From the NCBI RefSeq assembly GCF_009765215.1, contig NZ_VLNV01000001.1:372001-436000 (forward strand): 64,000 nucleotides of DNA. The letters run 5' to 3'. Below are positions 1 to 7,982 of this stretch, one piece after another. Made by a program: the position numbers and the translations under genes. The number at the start of each line of letters is the position of its first letter. Position 1 is the stretch's first letter. This DNA is from Lysobacter prati (lineage in GTDB: Bacteria; Pseudomonadota; Gammaproteobacteria; Xanthomonadales; Xanthomonadaceae). Under the pieces are notes generated by a model. The model had not been told where the DNA came from and ran no database searches. It saw only the letters and a program-made list of their open reading frames with translations.

Positions 1-956
1 CTGACCTGCTTGTAGTTCGGCGCCTTGGGCTTCTTGTCGCCTTCTTGCTCCGCCTCGTTGGCTAGTTCCAGCGGCGACCACCATTGCTTGGCCGAGAACG
101 GCGGGTTGGCAATGACCCGGTCAAAGGTCTTCAGGTAGTCACCATCGAGGTGCTTCGGCTCGACCAAGGTGTCGCCGCGCTCAATCTCGGCACGCATGTT
201 GTGCAGGTACAGATTCAGCTTGGCAATGGCCCACGTGCCAAGGTTCTTCTCCTGCCCGAACAGCAGCGCATTGGGCTTGTCGCCCAAGAGCAAGCCACCC
301 GGAAGCTTAGCGATGTGGTGCGCACTTTCCACCAGCATGCCGCCGCTGCCGCAGGTCGGGTCGTACACACTGTGGCCGGGCCGCGGGTCGATCAGTTCCA
401 CGACCAGTTGCACCACCGCCTTCGGCGTGTAGAACTCCCCACCTTTCTTGCCGGCATCGTCAGCGAACTGCTTGATAAGGTACTCGTAGGCGTCCCCCAG
501 CATGTCGGCCTTGTAGAGGTCGGCATTGCCCAGCTTGTATTGGTTGAAGTGGCGCAGCAGACGTTGCAAGGTGGTGTCGGACAGCACACGCTTGTCACCG
601 TACTGGGTGGCGGTCAGCACGTGCTGCAACTCGGGGTTGTTCGCTTCAATGGTGGCGAACGCCTTGTCCAGCGCCTCACCGATGTTTTCGGTCCGAGCAA
701 TCAGCTCTGGCCAGCGGGCCGTACCGGGGAATTGCCCCCACTTGTCTTCGACCTCTTCTTCGGCCTCCGCCTCGCTCAGACCCTCTGCCTGCAGCAACTG
801 GGCAACGCGCTCCGCGAAGACGTCGTTGAAGCGCTTGAGGAACAGCAGGCCGAAGATGTAATTTTTGAAATCCGACGAGTCGATGGAGCCGCGCAAGATG
901 TTGGCGGACTCCCAAAGCCATGATTCGAGGGCTTCAAGACTGAGTTGATTGGGCAT
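1..956 (-). CDS. hsdM: Type I restriction-modification methyltransferase subunit HsdM, 3' end cut by window
   Basis: The reading frame runs leftward from an ATG at 954-956 off the window edge, giving 318 visible residues without a stop. It carries the N-terminal helical region of type I M subunits, then the SAM-binding motif I YDPTCGSGG at about residues 198-206 and the catalytic NPPF motif IV at 284-287. The context GGEFYTPKAVVQLVVEL just before motif I is also characteristic. HsdM makes N6-methyladenine with HsdS specificity and pairs with an HsdR nuclease. No hsdS or hsdR is in view; they should lie to the left. It belongs to the island inserted at ssrA. The family call is firm. Whether the gene is intact cannot be seen. 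Confidence 0.93.
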   Translation of the reverse strand, partial: MPNQLSLEALESWLWESANILRGSIDSSDFKNYIFGLLFLKRFNDVFAERVAQLLQAEGLSEAEAEEEVEDKWGQFPGTARWPELIARTENIGEALDKAFATIEANNPELQHVLTATQYGDKRVLSDTTLQRLLRHFNQYKLGNADLYKADMLGDAYEYLIKQFADDAGKKGGEFYTPKAVVQLVVELIDPRPGHSVYDPTCGSGGMLVESAHHIAKLPGGLLLGDKPNALLFGQEKNLGTWAIAKLNLYLHNMRAEIERGDTLVEPKHLDGDYLKTFDRVIANPPFSAKQWWSPLELANEAEQEGDKKPKAPNYKQV

Positions 957-1278
957 GGATGCTGAGTCTCTGATGGGTATGTGCCGGGCTATTCAGCGGG
1001 CACGGGCTGTTGCGGGTCGGCGGCGAGGCTGATTTGGTCCAGCCGCCAACGCTTTAGGGACAAGCCTACCCTCAGGTGCCCGCGCGCTCCACCAATGCGA
1101 AGGCACTCAATCCGTACCGAGGACTTGACTAGAATGCCCAGACCCGGCGGTGAGGCGAATCCCCATCCTCACCCTTGCGCTGGCAATGTCCATCCTCGTG
1201 CCAGCGCCGGTGCCGATTCGGCAGTCCAACCTGCACCGTCAGTGTCCACTCTTGTGGCGCCGGTACCATGGGACTCGC
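957..1278. other. Intergenic gap upstream of hsdM
   Basis: This is about 320 bases between the start of hsdM and the stop of the next leftward gene. It must hold the hsdM promoter, but I see no clear -35/-10 pair, hairpin or convincing small gene. Open frames here on the plus strand have no recognisable protein character. Confidence 0.5.
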
Positions 1279-1893
1279 CTAAATCGGTCGAGAGCTCCCA
1301 GCGAAGCCCGGCCAAGCCATGCGCCAGAACCTTTCGTGCAGCCCCACGTAGCGCATGCTTAGGCGGTAGAAAGTCCTCCGCGACATCCCAGTTGGTTTCT
1401 CTGCCTTGCCCGGCACACCTCCGAGGCGCTTGCGGATTGCGTGCATGGAGCGCGCCGTACGCGCCACGCCGCTGTCCTGCTGGCAAGCGTAGACCGGCGG
1501 CACCGGCGACGCCTCGCGGTGACTGAAACCGAGCCCCGGCCAACGGTGCAACTTCCTCGCGCGCCTGCCTGTCAGCGGGCAGACAAAGAACCAGTGCCTG
1601 CCGCCCCAAGCGTTCGGAACGCTCACGATTTCGACATATTCCACCAGCGGATTTGGCTCGTCGGCAAAGTTGCATTCGAGGGACACCACGCCGGATTCGG
1701 GACCTATCGCGGCCCGGAATGTCACTTTGCCGGTGATTGCGCCGACTCGGCTGTATTCCAGCGCCCCAGCGCGCGTAGCGTCCCCGTAGCGTTCCGACCA
1801 CTTCCACCCGCGAAGGTGAAGGACGCTAATCGGCAGCGCCGGAATGCTTCCGATATAGGGGCGGGTGCCACTGGGTCGGCGCCCAGTCGTCAT
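1279..1893 (-). CDS. Conserved hypothetical protein of mobile elements (degenerate zinc-ribbon-like family)
   Basis: A 204-residue protein read from the ATG at 1891-1893, nine bases after the stop of the upstream gene, so it appears to be the last gene of the leftward operon. An in-frame start at 1932 would overlap that gene and is less likely. Recognisable blocks are an LPISVLHLRGW start, a WFFVCP segment followed by basic RRARKLHR, an RTARSMHAIRKRLG helix and a C-terminal KPTGMSRRTFYRL. From memory, these match an uncharacterised family common near integrases in proteobacteria. Members of that family usually carry paired CxxC motifs; here only single cysteines survive at the equivalent places. 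Function unknown. Confidence 0.6.
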   Translation of the reverse strand: MTTGRRPSGTRPYIGSIPALPISVLHLRGWKWSERYGDATRAGALEYSRVGAITGKVTFRAAIGPESGVVSLECNFADEPNPLVEYVEIVSVPNAWGGRHWFFVCPLTGRRARKLHRWPGLGFSHREASPVPPVYACQQDSGVARTARSMHAIRKRLGGVPGKAEKPTGMSRRTFYRLSMRYVGLHERFWRMAWPGFAGSSRPI

Positions 1894-1901
1894 CAGGAGT
1901 C

Positions 1902-2933
1902 CTACGCGGCGAGCCGGGCCGGTTTGAACCACCGGACAGCCGCAGCAATCGCCCCGCTGGTGCGGGCGGCCTGTCGTTCCACGCGGATTGCCTCGCCGTG
2001 GCGGGTGATGAACTGGCGCATGAACTGGACGGCGCCGAACTCACCATGCGCGGCGGCCTCACGGATACGGGCCTCGGCCTTCTCCGGCGTGATGCCGCCG
2101 ACGATGAGCAACTCGCGGAACTCGGCAGCCGTGGTCTGCGGGCGCTTGAAGTGGCCGGCCACGGTCAGCGGAATCACGTTGCTCTCGTGGGTGGACACCG
2201 GGCACACAGCCTTGGCCTCGGTGATGTGCTGCCCGACGCCTTGCGCCGCAGAAACACTCTGCTCATGGCAGAGATTCTTAGAGGGTGCCGGCTGGCGGCA
2301 CGTCTCAGGCGGGTGAATAGGCTCCCTTGTGCCGCGTGGCGGCACGTAAACCGCCTCGATGGAGGGCGAACGTGTCGTGTGGTGGCACGTTTCGGAATTA
2401 ACGTGCTGTGTGGCGGCACCGCGCTTTTTTGCCTCGGAAGTACTGGCTTCGCCCGCCAAGGCGAGTTTCTTCATCAGCGAGGGGATGTCTTGAATCGACT
2501 TCACCCACGGCTTGCTCGGACGGGAGCCGAGGGTGATGCCGGGGTCGTAGCTCCCGACCTTCGGCAGCGGCGGATCGATGTCACGCCATGCCAGTGCGCA
2601 GTAGCCCGCATGACGGTTGCCGCCCCTGCGGGTCATCACGATGAAGCCGGCCTCGGCCAGCGTGTCCTTCGACTCGTAGAAATTGGTGCGCTTCCACCCT
2701 CGCGGCTCGAAAATCGGCTCGTAGGCGAGGCACAGGTTGCCGTTGTTGCCGGGGCGGTACTGCGTGGAAATTTCGGTGAGCAGATGCCGGACGTGAATCG
2801 GCAGGCGGAGGTATGCGGGCGAGTTCATGATTTCCTCGGGTATGAGGGCCATGCCCGGTTTGCTCTTTTCCCCCAGCGAAGCGCGGCCTTTCAGCCGCGC
2901 GCGTTTTTTGTTGATTTTGTCGAAGCTGCTCAC
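1902..2933 (-). CDS. Winged-helix, replication-initiator-like island protein
   Basis: A 343-residue basic protein starting at GTG 2931-2933. The start overlaps the stop of the preceding gene by four bases (GTGA), indicating translational coupling. After a lysine/arginine-rich leader (residues 5-26), residues about 30-120 look like the winged-helix fold of plasmid or satellite replication and regulatory proteins (RLPIHVRHLLTEIS, a FYESKDTLAEAGFI helix, then GYCALAWRDI). The middle is low-complexity. The C-terminus is helical and basic. Position directly behind an AlpA regulator and two small genes fits a phage-satellite or integrative-element replication module. The assignment rests on fold-like pattern and context, not on a signature motif. 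Confidence 0.5.
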   Translation of the reverse strand: MSSFDKINKKRARLKGRASLGEKSKPGMALIPEEIMNSPAYLRLPIHVRHLLTEISTQYRPGNNGNLCLAYEPIFEPRGWKRTNFYESKDTLAEAGFIVMTRRGGNRHAGYCALAWRDIDPPLPKVGSYDPGITLGSRPSKPWVKSIQDIPSLMKKLALAGEASTSEAKKRGAATQHVNSETCHHTTRSPSIEAVYVPPRGTREPIHPPETCRQPAPSKNLCHEQSVSAAQGVGQHITEAKAVCPVSTHESNVIPLTVAGHFKRPQTTAAEFRELLIVGGITPEKAEARIREAAAHGEFGAVQFMRQFITRHGEAIRVERQAARTSGAIAAAVRWFKPARLAA

Positions 2934-3226
2934 AGCTGAACCCCCTTGCGGCGGGCGTCGGCCAGCACGTCCCTCAGCTCAGCGTCCGGGATCGAGTAGT
3001 AGGCGATGCGGGTGGCGTGGCCGTTGGCGTCGCGGATGGTCTGCAGGTCGGCTTCGATGGGGAAGCCGGCCTCCTTCAGGGCCAGCACGACGGCAGCGGC
3101 GCGATAGGTGCGGGCGCTGGCCAGAACACTCATGTGCGTCAGGCGGGTGCCGCTCAGCAGCATGAGCAACATGGCGAAGCGTTTCGTGTTCCGGCGGGGC
3201 CAGCGATAGGCTGGGGCCGAGGTCAT
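2930..3226 (-). CDS. Small helix-turn-helix-like island protein
   Basis: A 98-residue protein read from ATG 3224-3226. A longer frame opens upstream, but the ATG chosen overlaps the stop of the 36-residue gene before it (ATGA) and its own stop overlaps the GTG of the next gene. Together these give a continuous coupled operon. It has a basic start (YRWPRRNTKRF), a hydrophobic helix (MLLMLLSGTRLT) and a segment resembling a small winged helix (AAAVVLALKEAGFPIEADLQ, then ARRKGVQL at the end). Probably a DNA-binding accessory protein of the element. I recognise no named family. Confidence 0.5.
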   Translation of the reverse strand: MTSAPAYRWPRRNTKRFAMLLMLLSGTRLTHMSVLASARTYRAAAVVLALKEAGFPIEADLQTIRDANGHATRIAYYSIPDAELRDVLADARRKGVQL

Positions 3227-3333
3227 TGCATCGCCCCCAGCCACGCGGCGACCAGCATGATGGTCGCCAAGGTCAGGAGCAGGCACGGGTCCTGCGGCGG
3301 CTCCTCGTTGTGCTCGGGCGGGACGTTGAGCAT
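3223..3333 (-). CDS. 36-residue single-pass membrane peptide
   Basis: The frame begins at ATG 3331-3333, which overlaps the TAA stop of the AlpA gene (TAATG), and ends at a TGA overlapping the ATG of the next gene (ATGA). It encodes an acidic, proline-rich N-terminus (PPEHNEEPPQDP) and a hydrophobic helix (LLLTLATIMLVAAWLGA). The two overlapping junctions and a clean membrane segment support it being translated. No homologue is recognised. It may be an accessory membrane peptide or merely a coupling leader. Confidence 0.42.
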   Translation of the reverse strand: MLNVPPEHNEEPPQDPCLLLTLATIMLVAAWLGAMQ

Positions 3334-3584
3334 TACGCCGCCTCCATCTGCGCCATGCCACTGGCGATGAAGGCATCCACATCGGCACGGCGATAGCGGA
3401 CAGCGCGCTTGCCGATTTTTACGAAACGGACGCCGATGCGGAGGGAGCGCCAGTTGCGCAGGGTGCCCGGGGCAATGTCCAGCGCGGCGGCGGCCTCCTT
3501 TTCGTCGAGGAGGTCGCTGGGCGCGATGGCGCGTTCGTAGATGCTGGTGGCCGGATGGATGGCCGATACGTGTTCCTGTTTCAT
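3333..3584 (-). CDS. AlpA/MerR-type helix-turn-helix regulator (excisionase-like)
   Basis: An 83-residue protein with a single DNA-binding module: LLDEKEAAAALDIAPGTLRNWRSLRIGVRFVKIG is the helix-turn-helix, followed by the AVRYRRADVDAFI wing typical of AlpA/Xis-like proteins. A Shine-Dalgarno AGGAA lies just upstream of the ATG. Such proteins activate excision or control early genes of P4-like elements. It is the first gene of the leftward operon and lies 153 bases from the integrase stop. Target operator and exact role are inferred from family and context. Confidence 0.75.
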   Translation of the reverse strand: MKQEHVSAIHPATSIYERAIAPSDLLDEKEAAAALDIAPGTLRNWRSLRIGVRFVKIGKRAVRYRRADVDAFIASGMAQMEAA

Positions 3585-3737
3585 GGAATTCCTAGATGGT
3601 TCCCGCCCTGAGAAACCGGCGGTCCTAGGAAACTAATCCCGTAAAACAGGCTGCTTTTGCGTGATTTTCCGAGTTTTGATTGGCTGGCCCGTGCCGTCCC
3701 GTGATGCTAAAAATCACCTGAATCCTGCGGCGGGGGG

Positions 3738-5006
3738 CTAGGCGCGCTTGCGGCCGATGGGGACGACGTTGGAGCCGGTGCGCAGGGCATCCAGACGGTC
3801 TGCCCATGCCTGCATCAGCTCACGGCGCTCCGGCAGATATTCGGCTTGGTTGTATGTGGCACGCACGGAGCCGCCAGCAACACGGTGGGAAAGCTGTCGC
3901 TCGATGGCATCCGGGTTCCAGCCCAACTCGTTGAGCTGGCTGCTGGCCGTGTGCCGGAAGCCGTGCGGGGTGATTTGCTCGTTCGTGTAGCCCAAGCGAC
4001 GCAGGGCGCTACGCACAGTGTTCTCAGACATTGGGCGGGTCGGGGTGACCCGGCCGGGGAACACGTACTTGCCACGCCCCGTCAGCTCATCCAGCTCCCT
4101 CAGGATGGCGACGGCCTGAACCGGCAACGGGACAACGTGGTCGGGGGTGCGGGGGTTTTCCTTCTGGGCCTTAGGCAACTTCTGGCGCTTGGCCGGAATG
4201 CGCCACTCCGCGCCATCCAGATTGACCTCAACCCACTCCATGCCTCGCAGCTCTCCCGGGCGCTGGAACAACATGGGCGACAGCTTCAGCGCCGCCAGCG
4301 TCAGCGGGTCGCCCATGTAGCCGTCAATCGCCTTCAGCAAGTCGGCGATGTCATCCGGGCGGGTCATGGACGCGAAGTGAGTCTTGGTGTGCTTGGGCAG
4401 CGCGTGGCGCAGGTCATGGGCCGGGTCGCGCTTGGCCCGCCCGGTGGCGATGGCGTAGCAAAACACTCCCGACAGTTCGGCACGCACGCGATTGGCGCTG
4501 TCCACGGTGCCGCGCTTGACCATCCGCTGCAGGACCGCCAGCAGTTCGGGGGCATCGATTTCGTCGATGGGGCGGGCGCCAATCAGGGGCAAGACATGCT
4601 GCTCCATCCATGCTTCGGCACGGGCGGCCGTTCCCTCCGTGCGCTCCTTCGCCTTCTTCGCCTGATACTCCCGGGCAATGACCTCAAGGCTGTTCGCCGT
4701 GCGCGCCGCATGGGCTTCGCGCTGTGCCTTACGGTGGTCGCTGGGGTCGCAGCGCTCGGCCAGCAGGCGGCGAGCCTCCGCATGTCGCTCCCGAGCGCGG
4801 CTCAGCGGGACCTCCGGGTAGGTACCCAGCGAGATGGTGTTTCGCTGACCGCTGACCGGCCGGCGGTACTCATGTCGCCATGCCTTGCCTCCGCCCGGAC
4901 TGACCAGCAGGTACAGGCCATTGCCGTCGCGCAACTTGTACGGCGCTTCTTTGGGCTTCGCGTTCTGGACCTGCGACGGGTTGAGCGGCTTGATGGGCTT
5001 TGCCAT
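3738..5006 (-). CDS. P4-type tyrosine recombinase (site-specific integrase)
   Basis: A 422-residue integrase read from ATG 5004-5006. A longer open frame runs into ssrA but lacks integrase-like sequence. The N-terminal arm-binding domain has KLRDGNGLYLLVSPGGGKAWRHEY (residues 25-47). The catalytic domain shows R254 (RPGELRGMEW), H348 and R351 (HGFRHTA), H374 (LSHR) and the nucleophile Y385 (ATYNQ). Length and motifs match the P4/CP4-57 family, which typically targets tRNA or tmRNA 3' ends. It sits 207 bases from the ssrA 3' end and points away from it. Probably functional, since all catalytic residues are present. Confidence 0.95.
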   Translation of the reverse strand: MAKPIKPLNPSQVQNAKPKEAPYKLRDGNGLYLLVSPGGGKAWRHEYRRPVSGQRNTISLGTYPEVPLSRARERHAEARRLLAERCDPSDHRKAQREAHAARTANSLEVIAREYQAKKAKERTEGTAARAEAWMEQHVLPLIGARPIDEIDAPELLAVLQRMVKRGTVDSANRVRAELSGVFCYAIATGRAKRDPAHDLRHALPKHTKTHFASMTRPDDIADLLKAIDGYMGDPLTLAALKLSPMLFQRPGELRGMEWVEVNLDGAEWRIPAKRQKLPKAQKENPRTPDHVVPLPVQAVAILRELDELTGRGKYVFPGRVTPTRPMSENTVRSALRRLGYTNEQITPHGFRHTASSQLNELGWNPDAIERQLSHRVAGGSVRATYNQAEYLPERRELMQAWADRLDALRTGSNVVPIGRKRA

Positions 5007-5034
5007 GGCTGCGGTGTCCTCTAGATGGTGGTGA

Positions 5035-5100
5035 GCTACCGCCATGCTTTGGCGGTAGCGAAGTCCCGATGCGCCATGGTTACCGCCATCCGTACCGCCA
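5035..5100. repeat. Four copies of octamer TACCGCCA, candidate integrase arm sites
   Basis: The octamer occurs at 5037-5044, 5081-5088 and 5093-5100, and as its complement at 5050-5057. The first and second copies form a 9-bp perfect stem (5035-5043 with 5051-5059). The cluster lies between the integrase start and the ssrA terminator, where arm-type Int or Xis binding sites are expected. Function is inferred. Confidence 0.5.
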
Positions 5101-5152
5101 AAATTGCGTGTTTTCCGATTTCCATCGGTGACGCGGCGTGACAAGTGGCAAT

Positions 5153-5178
5153 AAAAAACCCCTGATTTCTCAGGGGTT
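5153..5178 (-). terminator. Intrinsic terminator of ssrA
   Basis: The leftward transcript forms a CCCCTG/CAGGGG stem (5159-5164 with 5171-5176, extended by A:T pairs) with a six-base loop. The complement of the A-run 5153-5158 gives a U-tract. It lies 35 bases past the tmRNA CCA end. It would also insulate the integrase from ssrA read-through. Confidence 0.8.
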
Positions 5179-5212
5179 CTGTGATGCACCGGGATGTCCC
5201 GGTATCTAGATA

Positions 5213-5250
5213 TGGTGGAGGTGGGGGGAATTGAACCCCCGTCCGAAGGC
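5213..5250. other. Probable attachment site (attL/attR core) in the ssrA 3' end
   Basis: The integrase lies against the tmRNA 3' end, the usual target of this recombinase family, and the tmRNA sequence remains intact. The crossover core is therefore expected within the last bases of ssrA (acceptor stem and T-arm). The partner repeat is not in the window, so exact borders cannot be set. Confidence 0.5.
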
Positions 5251-5566
5251 ACTCCATCCCCGGCACTACATGCTTAGCGCTCCGTTGGATCTCGTCCCCG
5301 AACAGCACGGCGCGCAAAGCGCATCCGGGAACCAGCCTGTTTTGGGTTAACCAGGGACTGACAGGCAACCGTCCCCGGCGATTCCGTGATGATGACCCTA
5401 CGCTGCGAACACGGACACAAGCAGTTTCGGGGCTTACGCCTTAAGCGGCGAGAGCGTAGTTGTCGTCGTTGGCAACTAGAAGTTTGCAGCTGGATTTACG
5501 AGGAAAGCTACCCCCTCGGCATGCACCAGGCGATTTCGCAACCCCCGTCGAAGCCAGTGCACCCCC
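5213..5566 (-). ncRNA. ssrA: Transfer-messenger RNA (tmRNA, SsrA)
   Basis: About 354 nt. The 5' end GGGGGUG (5566 downward) pairs with CACCUCC before the terminal ACCA (ending at 5213), forming the tRNA-like acceptor stem. The GGCUUCGAC element and the T-arm UUCAAUUC are present. The resume frame at 5473-5441 reads ANDDNYALAA then UAA, a classical proteolysis tag. It rescues ribosomes stalled on broken mRNAs together with SmpB, encoded 2.5 kb away. The last bases serve as the island integration site and have been kept functional. Confidence 0.97.
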
Positions 5567-5592
5567 GGGGACAGCTGTTCGCTGACCCAGCC

Positions 5593-5620
5593 AGTATAGG
5601 GGCGCATTGCGCAGGCACAA
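5593..5620 (-). promoter_or_regulatory. Probable sigma-70 promoter of ssrA
   Basis: Reading leftward, TTGTGC (complement of 5615-5620) and TATACT (complement of 5593-5598) are separated by 16 bp. The start would lie near 5586, leaving a leader of about 20 nt for trimming to the mature 5' end at 5566. Confidence 0.6.
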
Positions 5621-5752
5621 GCGCTGTGCCGGTCTGGCAGGCAGCGGGCATTCAAGCAGCGGGCGAGGGGCTGGAACGGGCGGTCAACGCTGCCGAGAGC
5701 CGGATCTTTCCGGATCTGGGGGGCGATCCTCCGCTCGACGCCCGGGCTTTGT

Positions 5753-7960
5753 ATGCTTGGCGCAATGACCGACGCCGCCGGCCCCCGTTCCCCCGAGCTT
5801 GCGGAGCTGTCGCCGCGGCGGGGTTACCTGCTGGCGCTGATCGTGCTGGTCGGCTCGCTGGTGCTGGTGTTCACCGCTTGGCGGGCGGCGCGTGAGCGCG
5901 AGCTGCGCGCGGCCGAGGCGGAGTTCATCAGCAAGAGCGCGGAAGTCACCGAGCTGCTGCGCCAGGGCATGATCAAGTACGAACTGGTCGCCCGCGGCGG
6001 CGTGTCGATGTTCGCGACGGTGACTCGGGAGCGGCCGACGCCGGCACAATGGAAGGCCTATGTCGACGGCATGGACATCCAGGAGCGTTTCGCCGGCATG
6101 GTCGGGCTCGGTTTCGCCGAGTACGTGACGGCCACGCGCCTGCCGGAGGTGCAACTGCAGTGGCGCGATGCTGGCTACGGCATGCTCGAGGTCTGGCCGC
6201 GCGGTGAGCGCGCCGACTACGGACCGATCCTCTACCTGGAGCCCAAGACGCCGGCGAACGTGGCTGCGGTCGGTTACGACATGTACTCCGAGCCGGTGCG
6301 GCGGGCGGCGATGACCGCCGCCATGGACACCGGCAACTCCTACCTGTCGGGACCCGTGCACCTGATCCAGGACGGCCCGCTGCAGGGCACCGGATTGTTG
6401 CTGTACCTGCCGGTCTATCGCGGCGGCAGCCGGCCGGCGACGACCGGGCTGCGCCGGGCCGAGATCCAGGGCTGGGCCTACGTGCCGTTGCGCGTCGACG
6501 GATTCGTGCGTAATGCACTTGGCGCGGTGCATGGCAGTGCCCGCTTCCGGGTCGTCGACGAGGGCGGCGAGGAAAGCGTGCTGTTCGCCACGCCGGTCGG
6601 CAGCGACAAGCGCCCGCCTGCGTTCCGCCACAGCGAGCGCTTCAACCAATATGGTCGCCGCTGGCGCGTGGATTTCGAATCGCCGCCGTTGGCCGTGGCC
6701 GCACCGCGTCTGCAGGGATTGCAGAACCTGCTCGCGCTGGGATTGTTCTCTTCGCTGTTGCTTTATGCCATCGCGTGGATGCTGGCACGCACCGAAGCGC
6801 AGGCGTACCGGATCGCGGTGCGCATGACCGAAGATTTCCGCCGCAGCGAGATGCGCTTCCGCAGCGCGATGCTGTATTCGGCGATCGGCAAAGCCTTGCT
6901 CGACAGTGAAGGACAGATCGTCGAAGCCAACCCGGCGCTGGCGATGATCGTCGGCCTGACGCCGGAGTCGCTGGTGGGCGTGCGCTTCGATTCGCTGTTC
7001 GAGAGCGACGAGCCGGAAATGATCGCGCATGCCAGTGGCAGCACCGACGCGCAGGGCATCCACCGTGCGACCCGCCGCCTGCACCGTGAAGGCGGCGAGC
7101 CGCGCCAGGCGCAACTGACCTACTCACCGGTGCCGGGCAACATCGGCCAGGACATCGCCGGCCTGGTGCAGGTCGAGGACGTCACCGAGCGTCTGCGTGC
7201 CGAGGCGCGCGTGCATGCGCTCAACCGCACGCTGGAAGCACGCGTGGCGCTGCGTACGCGCGAGCTGAGCCAGGCCAACCAGGAGCTGGAGGCGTTCGCC
7301 TACAGCATCTCGCACGACTTGCGCGCGCCGTTGCGGGCGATCGATGGCTTCAGCCGGATCCTGGTTGAACGTCATTCCAGCGGGCTAGACGATGCCGGCA
7401 AGGGCTACCTGGTGCGCGTCCGCCGCGCCGCCGCGCGCATGGGCGAGCTGATCGACGCGCTGCTGAAGATGTCGCGCCTGAGTCGTGGCGAACTGAAGCT
7501 GCAGCGTGTCGATCTCAGCCGCCTGGCCGGCGAGGTGCTGGAAGAACTCAGGGTCGGCGACGGCAAGCGCCAGGTCGACATCCAGATCGAGCCGGAGCTG
7601 TTCGTGATCGGCGATGCGACGCTGCTGCGAAACCTGCTCGGCAACCTGCTGGGCAATGCCTGGAAGTTCACCCGCGACCGCGTCGGTGCGCAGATCGAGT
7701 TCGGTGCCGTGCAGCGCGAGGCCGGCCCGGAGTACTTCGTGCGCGACAACGGTGCCGGTTTCTCGCAGGAATATGTCGACAAGCTGTTCCGGCCGTTCCA
7801 GCGCCTGCACCAGAACGAGGACTTCGCCGGTCACGGCATCGGCCTGGCCTCGGTCAAGCGCATCGTCGAGCGCCACGGCGGCACGATACGCGCCGAAGGC
7901 GAGGTGGGCCGCGGTGCGACGTTCTGGTTCACGCTGCCGCGCGAGAAGCTGATCGACTGA
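5753..7960 (+). CDS. Membrane CHASE-PAS sensor histidine kinase
   Basis: A 735-residue sensor kinase. A membrane helix (about 25-42) leads into a periplasmic CHASE-type domain (about 55-310, with GMVGLGFAEY and VGYDMYSEPVRRAAM). A second membrane helix follows (about 322-344), then a PAS domain (about 365-480), a coiled coil and the HisKA box SISHDLRAPLRAI with phospho-acceptor H521. The HATPase domain has NLLGNAWKFT and a GHGIGLASVKRI G-box. It probably senses an extracellular small molecule. No response regulator is adjacent, so its partner is unknown. A second in-frame ATG at 5765 is an equally possible start. It lies between ssrA and smpB without obvious link to them. Confidence 0.88.
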   Translation: MLGAMTDAAGPRSPELAELSPRRGYLLALIVLVGSLVLVFTAWRAARERELRAAEAEFISKSAEVTELLRQGMIKYELVARGGVSMFATVTRERPTPAQWKAYVDGMDIQERFAGMVGLGFAEYVTATRLPEVQLQWRDAGYGMLEVWPRGERADYGPILYLEPKTPANVAAVGYDMYSEPVRRAAMTAAMDTGNSYLSGPVHLIQDGPLQGTGLLLYLPVYRGGSRPATTGLRRAEIQGWAYVPLRVDGFVRNALGAVHGSARFRVVDEGGEESVLFATPVGSDKRPPAFRHSERFNQYGRRWRVDFESPPLAVAAPRLQGLQNLLALGLFSSLLLYAIAWMLARTEAQAYRIAVRMTEDFRRSEMRFRSAMLYSAIGKALLDSEGQIVEANPALAMIVGLTPESLVGVRFDSLFESDEPEMIAHASGSTDAQGIHRATRRLHREGGEPRQAQLTYSPVPGNIGQDIAGLVQVEDVTERLRAEARVHALNRTLEARVALRTRELSQANQELEAFAYSISHDLRAPLRAIDGFSRILVERHSSGLDDAGKGYLVRVRRAAARMGELIDALLKMSRLSRGELKLQRVDLSRLAGEVLEELRVGDGKRQVDIQIEPELFVIGDATLLRNLLGNLLGNAWKFTRDRVGAQIEFGAVQREAGPEYFVRDNGAGFSQEYVDKLFRPFQRLHQNEDFAGHGIGLASVKRIVERHGGTIRAEGEVGRGATFWFTLPREKLID

Positions 7961-7982
7961 CTGTTCGTCCGCGTTTTTCCAG

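Noticed and set aside
981-1526. Rightward open frames of 70-180 codons over the island hypothetical genes
   Set aside because: Arginine/proline-rich composition typical of antisense frames in GC-rich DNA; the opposite strand holds proteins with coherent motifs.
1169-1807. Leftward 212-codon frame overlapping the conserved hypothetical
   Set aside because: It is a shifted frame of the 1279-1893 gene, with no recognisable motifs and Arg/Gly-rich composition.
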